A DNA stretch of 64,000 bases from Aequoribacter sp003520285 (lineage in GTDB: Bacteria; Pseudomonadota; Gammaproteobacteria; Pseudomonadales; Halieaceae): assembly GCA_963966765.1 (NCBI GenBank), contig CAXAAR010000001.1, forward strand, positions 1 through 64,000. The letters run 5' to 3'. Below, piece after piece: positions 44,306 to 51,866 of this stretch. The notes below the pieces were generated by a model, which had not been told where the DNA came from, made no database searches, and worked only from the letters and a program-made list of their open reading frames with translations. Position 1 is the first letter of the stretch; each line of letters begins with the position of its first letter. The translations under genes were made by a program, and so were the position numbers.

Positions 44306-45259
44306 TTAGGGCTCAATGCGGCGCAGCTGCCGCCTCGCCGAACCCCATGCGCCTGCAGCACCCAGGCAAACCGAGCCACCGATAACCGCAACGACGACCG
44401 ACAGTGGCAAGCTGAGGCTGACCGCTTGCAGATCATAAGCTGCCTTCAGGCTAGCGATAGGATTGCCCAGCCACAGCCCTGCGGTAACAACAATTAAGAT
44501 CGCGACACAGCCACCGAACAGGCCGTGCAGCACGCCAGTATAAAAAAACGGCCTCTGCACGTAAGCGTCAGACGCACCAACCAGCTTCGCCACCAGAATT
44601 TCTTGCCGCCTCCCTTCGACCGCAAGTCGAGTCGTATTGGCAATGATCAATACGCACGCTAAACAGGCCATCAGGCCAAACAACAACACCAGTCGATATC
44701 CCAGTACGCTCAGGGCCTGTAGCCGCGACAACCACTCCAGATCAACAATCACCTGAGTAACGCCCTCAAGTTGCTCGAGCGACGCTACCAGCGTATCAAG
44801 CTCATCTCTTGGGTTCGACGACAGTGTCAGAATGACCGAATCAGGTAAGGGGTTCTCAATATTGCTGAGTAAAGCATCTGGCACATCAAGCCAACCGCTT
44901 AAGTCGGCTAGCGCTTGCTCTCGCGTTAGCAGGGTCGCGCTCGCCACCCCCTCAATCTGGGTCATGGTTGAGATTATGGCATCAGTTTCGGTATTAGATA
45001 CTTCGCCTTCGAGCAGCACGGTAATTGATTCGCCGCGATCAAAGCTTGCGGTCACTTGCTCCAGCGTCATTACGCCCAAAGCCAAAACCGCCGGTAAACT
45101 CACCACCGCCCCAATGACAAGACTGGTCAACAACGTAGATCCCCAATGTTTGCGCAATCGAGCCAAGGTATCTTGCCGGGCCAAACGATGGTGCCAGCGC
45201 CATACGTTCAGGCGGGTGACCCACGCAGAGGTGGTCGCAGATACTCGGGTCTTAGTCAT
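44306..45259 (-). CDS. ftsX: FtsX, cell-division ABC transporter permease-like subunit
   Basis: 317-residue inner-membrane partner of FtsE that links division to peptidoglycan hydrolase activation. Four transmembrane helices: one near residues 45-70 and three in the C-terminal half, separated by a periplasmic domain. Family marks include ITVLLEGEV and the FtsX/MacB core NTTRLAVEGRRQEILVAKLVGA. The ATG at 45259 overlaps the ftsE end by 8 bp and is preferred over an open-frame extension to 45286. Confidence 0.95.
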   Translation of the reverse strand: MTKTRVSATTSAWVTRLNVWRWHHRLARQDTLARLRKHWGSTLLTSLVIGAVVSLPAVLALGVMTLEQVTASFDRGESITVLLEGEVSNTETDAIISTMTQIEGVASATLLTREQALADLSGWLDVPDALLSNIENPLPDSVILTLSSNPRDELDTLVASLEQLEGVTQVIVDLEWLSRLQALSVLGYRLVLLFGLMACLACVLIIANTTRLAVEGRRQEILVAKLVGASDAYVQRPFFYTGVLHGLFGGCVAILIVVTAGLWLGNPIASLKAAYDLQAVSLSLPLSVVVAVIGGSVCLGAAGAWGSARRQLRRIEP

Positions 45260-45920
45260 GATGAGCCGTTCCCATGTGGCGACCATCTTGCAGTGTGAAA
45301 ATGCGATGCTGCATGCGTGAGATCATCGGTAAGTCGTGTGTCGCGATCAAAACCGTGACTCCGGCGCGGCTGAACGCACGAAACAAAGCCATAATATCGT
45401 TGGAAAGAGCAGGATCGAGGTTACCCGTTGGTTCATCGGCCAATATTATTTTAGGTCGAGTCGCCACGGCTCGTGCGATTCCGACGCGCTGCTGCTCACC
45501 CCCAGACAGACTCTCTGGATTGGCCCGCTCTTTCTCAAGCAGACCGACTTTATCTAGCGCTGCTCGGACCCGTCTGCCGATATCGCGAGCATCAAATCCG
45601 CTCACAATCAAAGGCAGCGCAACGTTGTCAAACACGCTTCGATCATAGAGTAACTGGTGATCTTGAAAGACGACACCAATCTCGCGGCGATGGTGTGCAA
45701 TAGCGGCACCTTGAACCGTTGATAGATCGCGTCCATTGACGACGATACGTCCTCGGGTCGGACGCTCCAGCAGCATGATCAGTTTTAAAAGTGTCGATTT
45801 TCCAGCGCCAGAATGGCCAGTTAAGAAAACCAGCTCTTCGGGCTCGACTCTAAAACTGAGCTCCCGCAGCGCATCTTGGCCACTCTCATATCGCTTGCTA
45901 ACTCGTTCGAACTCAATCAC
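45252..45920 (-). CDS. ftsE: FtsE, cell-division ABC ATPase
   Basis: 222-residue ABC ATPase that works with FtsX at the septum. Walker A GHSGAGKST, Q-loop VFQDHQLL, signature SLSGGEQQR and Walker B IILADEPTGNLD are all intact. GTG start overlapping the ftsY stop (GTGA). It is the middle gene of ftsYEX. Confidence 0.97.
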   Translation of the reverse strand: MIEFERVSKRYESGQDALRELSFRVEPEELVFLTGHSGAGKSTLLKLIMLLERPTRGRIVVNGRDLSTVQGAAIAHHRREIGVVFQDHQLLYDRSVFDNVALPLIVSGFDARDIGRRVRAALDKVGLLEKERANPESLSGGEQQRVGIARAVATRPKIILADEPTGNLDPALSNDIMALFRAFSRAGVTVLIATHDLPMISRMQHRIFTLQDGRHMGTAHHD

Positions 45921-47341
45921 TCGCGAGTCTCATCAAATAAGGCCTCAACAAACGGCTCTGCTTGAAAGGGCCGCAAATCCTCTAATGCCTCACCCACGCC
46001 CACGAACCGGATCGGAATACCTAAGGTGTGAGCAATTGCAAAAACAACACCGCCTTTAGCGGTCCCATCGAGCTTAGTCAGAGTGATGCCAGTTACATCG
46101 ACAGCGGCCTTGAAGTGCTCTGCCTGAGCGACAGCGTTTTGCCCCATGGTCGCGTCAAGGGCCAGCATGACCTCATGCGGCGCAAGGGGATCAATCTTCT
46201 TGATGACACGAACCACTTTTTTAAGTTCTTCCATCAAGTTATCTTTGTTGTGCAAGCGCCCCGCGGTATCCGCAATTAAAACGTCTACACCTCGAGCTCG
46301 CGCCGATTGAACTGCGTCAAAAATCACCGATGCACTATCGGCACCTGTGTGCTGCGCGATGACTGGCACCTGATTGCGCTCACCCCACGCTTGCAGCTGC
46401 TCAACCGCTGCGGCTCGGAACGTATCTCCTGCCGCCAGCATAACTGAACGCCCCTCGCGTCGATAACGCTGTGCTAGCTTACCGATCGTCGTTGTTTTAC
46501 CAGCTCCGTTGACACCCACCATCAGAATCACCGTTGGAGACTGCGAGGCAAGCGTGAGCGATTCCTCACTGGGCGCTACGACGTCGATTAGGGTCTGCTT
46601 CAATGACTCAAGTAAGGCTCCGCTATCCGAAAGGGCCTGTCGACTGACCCGCGTGGTCAAGGTGTCTAGGACATAGTTGGTCGTTTCGATACCCACGTCA
46701 GCCATCAACAAAATCGTTTCAAGCTCTTCGATGAGTTCTGCATCGATCGTTTTACGCCCCAAAAATACCGCGCCCAATCCATTCGATAACTGCCCGCGTG
46801 TCCGGCTTAGGCCTTGCTTCAACCGGCTATACCAGCCTTGCTCAGCCTCGGGCTGAGCTGTTTTGTCACTCGCCTGAAGTGGCTGATCCAATGCTGTTGC
46901 TGACTCAGCAGGGAACAGGTCTGTGCTTCCCGATTCCGCCACCTCAGCACGAGGAGCATCGGTACTCTCTGACTCCGCCACCTCAGCACGAGGAGCATCG
47001 GTACTCTCTGACTCCGCCATTTCGGCATGAGGAGCATCGATACTGTCTAACGCTGCCATTTCGGCACGAGGGGCATCTGTGCTTTCTGATACCACGACTT
47101 CAGTCAGTTGGTGCTCGGCATCCACTGCGACCTCTGAGGCATTCTGATTCGGCGTGTCCGAGGGCTGATCGGCGTCTGACGAGCTGATTTCATGATCAGA
47201 GACGGTCGTATCTTTTACCTCTGCTGCGGAGGTAGCATCTGATTTCGCAGCAGCATCCACCGCCTCAGCCGGCGCCATTGCGGTTTCTCCCTGCTGGCTT
47301 GCTGCGGGTTTATCTGATCTATTCCACCTGAATAACTTCAT
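45917..47341 (-). CDS. ftsY: FtsY, signal recognition particle receptor
   Basis: GTPase receptor that docks the signal recognition particle at the membrane. The C-terminal NG domain shows MVGVNGAGKTTTIGKLA (G1, about residue 275), DTAGRLHN (G3) and TKLDGTAKGG (G4). The 474-residue length includes a long acidic N-terminal A domain (about 1-160) expanded by four 13-residue tandem repeats. It is first of ftsYEX and divergent from rsmD by 43 bp, the usual arrangement. Confidence 0.97.
   Translation of the reverse strand: MKLFRWNRSDKPAASQQGETAMAPAEAVDAAAKSDATSAAEVKDTTVSDHEISSSDADQPSDTPNQNASEVAVDAEHQLTEVVVSESTDAPRAEMAALDSIDAPHAEMAESESTDAPRAEVAESESTDAPRAEVAESGSTDLFPAESATALDQPLQASDKTAQPEAEQGWYSRLKQGLSRTRGQLSNGLGAVFLGRKTIDAELIEELETILLMADVGIETTNYVLDTLTTRVSRQALSDSGALLESLKQTLIDVVAPSEESLTLASQSPTVILMVGVNGAGKTTTIGKLAQRYRREGRSVMLAAGDTFRAAAVEQLQAWGERNQVPVIAQHTGADSASVIFDAVQSARARGVDVLIADTAGRLHNKDNLMEELKKVVRVIKKIDPLAPHEVMLALDATMGQNAVAQAEHFKAAVDVTGITLTKLDGTAKGGVVFAIAHTLGIPIRFVGVGEALEDLRPFQAEPFVEALFDETRE
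46941..47096 (-). repeat. Four 39-bp tandem repeats in the ftsY acidic domain
   Basis: Units at 46941-46979, 46980-47018, 47019-47057 and 47058-47096. The first two are identical at all 39 positions; the others diverge progressively. Each codes for 13 residues of the form S-x-D-A-P-x-A-E-x-A-x-x-x, so copy number can change without frameshift. Confidence 0.92.
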
Positions 47342-47384
47342 GCTCTGTGATACCTTTGTGCGCTCGATTTAGAGTTTAGCACCG

Positions 47385-47975
47385 ATGCCAAAACGTCAGA
47401 AGCAAAGCCGCCCACTGAGTGCTCAAAATAAGGGGTCAGTTCGCATGATTGGCGGTCTTTGGCGAGGCCGAAAAATCCCGGTCCTAGATGCGCCAGGGCT
47501 CAGACCCACCACCGACCGGGTGCGAGAAACGGTTTTCAACTGGCTGCAAGGCGAGCTCTTGGGTGCAACCTGCCTCGATTTATTTGCCGGCACCGGCGCG
47601 CTCGGATTCGAGAGCTTGTCGCGAGGTGCCAGCCACTGCGACTTCGTCGACAATAATCCGCTGGTCTGCCGTCATCTGTCGACTCAGATCACTGCCCTAA
47701 AGGCCGACAGAATGGCAGCAAGTCACTGCAGTACAGCCCAAGCCTACCTCAGCAATCTTTCTGCTTGCCCCGATATCATTTGGATCGATCCGCCCTATCA
47801 ACTTGATCTCTGGTCCGAACTGATGACACAGCTGCAACAAAAGCCACCACCAAAGTGGATTTATATCGAGACAGCGCGCACCCAAGACGAGCAGCAGCTC
47901 CCAAGCGAATGGACCTTGCACCGTGAAATGACGGTCGGACAAGTCTGGGCTCGTCTATTCCGGGTGGGCGGGTAA
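47385..47975 (+). CDS. rsmD: RsmD, 16S rRNA m2G966 methyltransferase
   Basis: Methylates G966 of 16S rRNA in the small subunit. The 196-residue product has VRMIGGLWRGRKIPV, RPTTDRVRETVFNWL, the SAM motif CLDLFAGTGALGFESLSRGA and the catalytic IWIDPPYQ (N/DPPY). It is divergent from ftsY and followed by coaD 71 bp later, the standard ftsY/rsmD/coaD context. Confidence 0.96.
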   Translation: MPKRQKQSRPLSAQNKGSVRMIGGLWRGRKIPVLDAPGLRPTTDRVRETVFNWLQGELLGATCLDLFAGTGALGFESLSRGASHCDFVDNNPLVCRHLSTQITALKADRMAASHCSTAQAYLSNLSACPDIIWIDPPYQLDLWSELMTQLQQKPPPKWIYIETARTQDEQQLPSEWTLHREMTVGQVWARLFRVGG

Positions 47976-48046
47976 GAGACAGGAGAATACGTTGAGCACG
48001 GAACAGATATTGTTTAGGATGAGCGGTCTTATTAGGGAGTAGCTAA

Positions 48047-48526
48047 ATGCCTACCGAAGTCGTCGTTTACCCCGGAACCTTCGACCCAATTACAAACGGT
48101 CATGTCGACCTCACAGAGCGCGCCGCGCGTTTATTCGAGCGCGTTGTGGTCGGCATTGCTTATAGCGCGAAAAAGACGCCCATGTTTTCACTTGAGGAAC
48201 GCATTGAGTTGTGTCAGCAATCGCTCGCTCACTTGCCCAATGTCGAAGTGATTGGATTCAACACCCTCCTGATCGATTTTGTTAAATCTCAGGGAGCGCA
48301 CTGCGTACTGCGTGGACTAAGAGCCGTGTCAGATTTCGAGTACGAGTTTCAGTTAGCGAACATGAATCGCGCTATGCACGCTGAGTTTGAATCCATATTT
48401 TTAACGCCAGCTGAGCACTTAAGCTACATCAGCTCATCGCTTGTTCGGGAAATTGCCATACTCAACGGCGACATAACACCTTTTGTACCGGCGCCCGTCG
48501 CAGCAAAGCTCGCCAATCGCAGCTAA
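48047..48526 (+). CDS. coaD: Phosphopantetheine adenylyltransferase
   Basis: Fourth step of coenzyme A synthesis. The 159-residue nucleotidyltransferase has YPGTFDPITNGHVDL (T/HxGH site), CVLRGLRAVSDFEYEFQLA and the ISSSLVREIA motif. It converges on mutM with a 4-bp overlap. Confidence 0.97.
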   Translation: MPTEVVVYPGTFDPITNGHVDLTERAARLFERVVVGIAYSAKKTPMFSLEERIELCQQSLAHLPNVEVIGFNTLLIDFVKSQGAHCVLRGLRAVSDFEYEFQLANMNRAMHAEFESIFLTPAEHLSYISSSLVREIAILNGDITPFVPAPVAAKLANRS

Positions 48527-49338
48527 TTCTGGCAAGTGCTGCAATAAACTGTCGTGCGCTGACCGAGTCGGACCTCTTTGAGTAGCGCATGGCAGCCAAT
48601 GCAGGGTTGATTGGCGCGCCCATACACCGACAGCTCTTGCGCAAAATAACCGGGTTTGCCATCACCGCCAACAAAATCGCGCAACGTTGTGCCCCCCCGC
48701 TCAATAGCGCTGGCGAGAATCCGCTTCACGTGAGCAGCGAGCAACTCATAACGGCGCAAACTGACGCGTCCTGCCGCGCGGCGTGGATCTATACCAGCGG
48801 CAAACAAAGCTTCATTAGCGTAGATGTTGCCAACACCAACCACAATCTTAGCGTCCATGAGGAAAAGCTTCACTGCTTGCTTGCGCCGTCGTGATAACTG
48901 ATACAAATACACACCAGTGAAAGCCTCAGAGAGAGGTTCAGGACCGAGTGAAGTCAGGAGCGGATGTTGTAGCTGCGGGCCAGCGATATAATGCAATGAC
49001 CCAAATCGTCGGGGATCGTGATACCTTAAAACGGCTCCCCCTGAAAGCATAAAATCCCAATGATCATGGGCCTTTACCGGGTCTTCTAGGGAGGTAATGC
49101 GCAGCGATCCGGTCATCCCGAGATGCGCCAATATAAACCCGTCATCGCACGAAATTATAAGATACTTTGCGCGCCTTTCGACGCTCACGATACGCTGACC
49201 TGTGAGCCTAGCGGCCAGATCATCGGCAATAGGCCATCGCAACCGAGCATCACGAATCAACACGTGATCAATAGAGGTGCCCACAATGTGGGGCGCGATA
49301 CCTCGACACGTTGTTTCCACTTCAGGTAGTTCGGGCAC
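48523..49338 (-). CDS. mutM: MutM, formamidopyrimidine-DNA glycosylase
   Basis: Base-excision repair enzyme removing 8-oxoguanine. The 271-residue product has the catalytic N-terminus MPELPEVETTCRGI (Pro2, Glu3), the helix-two-turn-helix region (VGVGNIYANEALFAAGIDPRR, in two parts) and a C-terminal zinc finger with CIGC and CSTC. It is complete and typical. Confidence 0.97.
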   Translation of the reverse strand: MPELPEVETTCRGIAPHIVGTSIDHVLIRDARLRWPIADDLAARLTGQRIVSVERRAKYLIISCDDGFILAHLGMTGSLRITSLEDPVKAHDHWDFMLSGGAVLRYHDPRRFGSLHYIAGPQLQHPLLTSLGPEPLSEAFTGVYLYQLSRRRKQAVKLFLMDAKIVVGVGNIYANEALFAAGIDPRRAAGRVSLRRYELLAAHVKRILASAIERGGTTLRDFVGGDGKPGYFAQELSVYGRANQPCIGCHALLKEVRLGQRTTVYCSTCQN

Positions 49339-49355
49339 GTTTAATCACCACCAAT

Positions 49356-49382
49356 AAAAAACCCCGGCATATCCGGGGTTTT
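49356..49382 (-). terminator. Rho-independent terminator after rpmBG
   Basis: Stem CCCCGG/CCGGGG (49362-49367 and 49373-49378) with a 5-nt loop. On the minus strand it is followed by six T. A/T runs flank both sides, so it may act in both directions. It lies between rpmG and mutM. Confidence 0.85.
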
Positions 49383-49400
49383 GATGAGCTGCTTAGCGTC

Positions 49401-49556
49401 TTACTTAATTTTGCCTTCTTTATACATCACATGCTTGCGGACCACGGGATCAAACTTCTTCATTTCAAGCTTGTCTGGTGTGGTTCGCTTATTTTTGTCT
49501 GTGGTGTAGAAGTGGCCAGTGCCAGCAGACGAAATCATTCTGATTTTTTCTCTCAT
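49401..49556 (-). CDS. rpmG: 50S ribosomal protein L33
   Basis: 51-residue ribosomal protein, too short for simple ORF length filters. It starts MREKIRMISSAGTGHFYTT and ends MYKEGKIK. It lacks the zinc-binding CxxC pairs, so it is the zinc-independent form. It lies 12 bp after rpmB on the same strand, the conserved rpmB-rpmG pair, with a clear terminator beyond. Confidence 0.96.
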   Translation of the reverse strand: MREKIRMISSAGTGHFYTTDKNKRTTPDKLEMKKFDPVVRKHVMYKEGKIK

Positions 49557-49568
49557 AATCGCCTTCCT

Positions 49569-49805
49569 TTAAACCTTTTCGCCATTTGCACGAAGTTCTG
49601 CTAGGACAACATCGATACCGCGCTTATCAATGACACGCATACCTTTGCTCGATACACGCAGTTTCACAAAGCGTTTCTCAGACTCAACCCAAAAACGGTG
49701 TGAGTGCAGATTTGGTAGGAAACGCCGACGAGTGCGGTTCTTTGCGTGTGATACGTTGTTTCCGGTCACGGGTCGCTTGCCCGTCACTTGACATACTCTA
49801 GACAT
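49569..49805 (-). CDS. rpmB: 50S ribosomal protein L28
   Basis: 78-residue ribosomal protein beginning MSRVCQVTGKRPVTGNNVSH, with the conserved NRTRRRFLPNLHSHRFWV. Zinc CxxC motifs are absent, as usual in proteobacteria. It is co-transcribed with rpmG. The 115 bp upstream up to radC contain a GC-rich hairpin. Confidence 0.97.
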   Translation of the reverse strand: MSRVCQVTGKRPVTGNNVSHAKNRTRRRFLPNLHSHRFWVESEKRFVKLRVSSKGMRVIDKRGIDVVLAELRANGEKV

Positions 49806-49845
49806 CTTTCGCCTCTCCCATCATCGGTGGGATCGTAAATTCGGT

Positions 49846-49872
49846 AAAAGCGTTAAGGGGTGACCCCAACGC
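49846..49872 (-). terminator. Hairpin with T run between radC and rpmB
   Basis: Arms GCGTT/AACGC (49850-49854 and 49868-49872) plus GGGG/CCCC (49857-49860 and 49864-49867), loop TGA, with a 2-nt bulge. On the minus strand it is followed by TTTT. It may terminate radC transcripts or lie in the rpmB leader. Confidence 0.5.
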
Positions 49873-49920
49873 ATGGAGCGCGACTTTATACCAGAGCACC
49901 GACACTGAAGCAAGCCAAAG

Positions 49921-50553
49921 CTACAAAAATCCCGCTTTCGCGAATGAAAACACCTCTCCTTGACCCAAAATCAAATGATCAAGCAAGCGAATGTCTACCA
50001 AGTCGAGCGCGGCCTTGATCCGTCGTGTCACACGATGATCGGCATCACTTGGTTCGGAACATCCCGAGGGATGATTATGCGCTACGATAATCCCCACCGC
50101 ACAGTGTCGCAAAGCAGCCACCACAATCTCGCGTGGATAAACGCTAGCCGAGTCAATCGTGCCAATGAACAGCTGCTCAGCATCAAGGACTCGATGGTGC
50201 GCATCAAGGTAAAGACACATAAAACACTCTCGCCGAGCCAACAAGTAATGCGTTGCGAGATAGCGACTAACAGCGGTGGGGCTAGACAGGTAATCGGTCG
50301 TTAACAATTCTTCTTTTGCGGCGCGTGCTGCCAACTCTAAGGCCACCTGCAAGCGTGTGATCGAGTTGTCAGACAACCCAGACCACTGCTTCAACCAGTG
50401 CCGATCTGCCCGACAGAGTTTGGCCAAGCCTCCGCACTGCCGCAAGATGGCGTCAACAATTTGGCAGCCATCAGACCCCAAACCTAACTGAATCGAGACA
50501 AGTTGCGCCGACGAGTAGTCAGCCAACTCATTGCCATTGATCGGCCCAAGCAC
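49921..50553 (-). CDS. radC: RadC-like JAB/MPN domain protein
   Basis: 210-residue protein of the RadC family (function unsettled despite its name). The metal-binding JAB motif is IIVAHNHPSGCSEPSDAD with RRIKAALDLVDIRLLDHLI. A helix-hairpin-helix-like N-terminal part precedes it. The GTG start at 50553 gives a protein slightly shorter than the usual 224, lacking the N-terminal RPREKLL segment; no in-frame upstream start restores it. It is divergent from coaBC, a common arrangement. Confidence 0.88.
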   Translation of the reverse strand: MLGPINGNELADYSSAQLVSIQLGLGSDGCQIVDAILRQCGGLAKLCRADRHWLKQWSGLSDNSITRLQVALELAARAAKEELLTTDYLSSPTAVSRYLATHYLLARRECFMCLYLDAHHRVLDAEQLFIGTIDSASVYPREIVVAALRHCAVGIIVAHNHPSGCSEPSDADHRVTRRIKAALDLVDIRLLDHLILGQGEVFSFAKAGFL

Positions 50554-50638
50554 AAAATCCCCCTTTCACGTGTCTATATAAGCGCCGCCGACAGTGTTAT
50601 CGTTACGACTCTTTTTATTGTCCATACAACGAGCAGAA

Positions 50639-51853
50639 ATGGGACATCTAAACAAGCGAAATATCATCATCGGCGTGTGCGGAGGTATCGCGGCCTACAA
50701 GGTCTGCGAACTCATTCGCTTATTGGTAAAGCAAGGCGCAGAGGTGCGTGTTGTTATGACCCAAGGCGCGCAAGCTTTTGTGACGCCGCTGACACTGCAA
50801 GCCCTGAGTGGCCACCCTGTCCACACCGAACTGCTCGACGCAGAAGCGGAACGAGGTATGGGCCACATTGAGCTCGCCCGCTGGGCCGATGCTGTGATCA
50901 TCGCGCCCGCAACGGCCGGCACCATGGCCAAACTCGTGGCTGGCCAAGCCGATAATTTATTATGTACGGTGGTATTAGCAACCGCGGCGCCAGTCTTTAT
51001 TGCACCCGCCATGAATCAACAAATGTGGGCGCACAGCAGCACTGCGGCCAATCAACAGAGTCTCCGACAGAATGGTTACACCATCATCGGCCCGGGTTCT
51101 GGCGAACAAGCCTGTGGTGATGTAGGCGCAGGGCGCATGAGTGAACCCCACGAGATTGTGACCGCTGTAGCGCAGTTCTTTCCGTCACGAGCTCTCGATG
51201 GCAAACATGTGGTCATCACTGCGGGTCCAACCCAAGAAGCGATCGACCCAGTTCGTTTTTTGAGCAATCACAGCTCCGGCAAAATGGGGTTTGCCCTTGC
51301 TCAAGCCTGCGCCGATGCCGGCGCTCAAGTCACTCTCATCAGTGGGCCAGTTCACCTCGCAACGCCCGACAGAGTGGATCGACGAGATGTAACCAGTGCT
51401 CTCGACATGCTACAAGCCTGCGAAGAGGCCTGTATGAGCGCTGATATTCTGATTGCTTGCGCCGCTGTGGCGGATTACCGACCAATGCACTATCACGAAC
51501 AAAAGTTAAAGAAACTGAGCTCGGCGGGCATCTCTATTGATTTAGTGCAGAACCCCGACATCGTGGCGTCGCTTGCAGAGCGATACCCCTCGCTGTATCG
51601 GGTGGGATTTGCGGCTGAGACGCAAGACCTCATCGCGCACGCAAAAGCGAAACGTATTCGCAAAAAGCTTCATATGATCGCTGCCAATGACGTTTCAAAT
51701 GGCGAAGTGTTTGGCACTGACGACAATGCAGTCACCCTAATTACCGAGCAGGGGGAAATCCACTTGCCGAGCGCAAACAAGCGCGTCATCGCGCGCCAGA
51801 TGATCACGCATATTGCGGCTCAACTCGCAGACTCTGAGGCAGGCTCGTGCTAA
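50639..51853 (+). CDS. coaBC: CoaBC, phosphopantothenoylcysteine synthetase/decarboxylase
   Basis: Bifunctional coenzyme A enzyme. The N-terminal flavin decarboxylase domain (CoaC, about 1-185) has GVCGGIAAYKVCELIR, IELARWADAVIIAPATA and PAMNQQMW. The C-terminal synthetase (CoaB, about 186-404) has VVITAGPTQEAIDPVRFLSN and AAVADYRP. The ATG at 50639 gives 404 residues; the frame is open 15 codons earlier without need. In Pseudomonas dut follows, but here the phosphomannomutase gene is next. Confidence 0.96.
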   Translation: MGHLNKRNIIIGVCGGIAAYKVCELIRLLVKQGAEVRVVMTQGAQAFVTPLTLQALSGHPVHTELLDAEAERGMGHIELARWADAVIIAPATAGTMAKLVAGQADNLLCTVVLATAAPVFIAPAMNQQMWAHSSTAANQQSLRQNGYTIIGPGSGEQACGDVGAGRMSEPHEIVTAVAQFFPSRALDGKHVVITAGPTQEAIDPVRFLSNHSSGKMGFALAQACADAGAQVTLISGPVHLATPDRVDRRDVTSALDMLQACEEACMSADILIACAAVADYRPMHYHEQKLKKLSSAGISIDLVQNPDIVASLAERYPSLYRVGFAAETQDLIAHAKAKRIRKKLHMIAANDVSNGEVFGTDDNAVTLITEQGEIHLPSANKRVIARQMITHIAAQLADSEAGSC

Positions 51854-51866
51854 GGCTCACGACGCC

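Noticed and set aside
51813..51866. Longer TTG start for algC inside coaBC
   Set aside because: No ribosome site, a 41-bp overlap with coaBC, and non-family sequence; the ATG at 51867 is sufficient.
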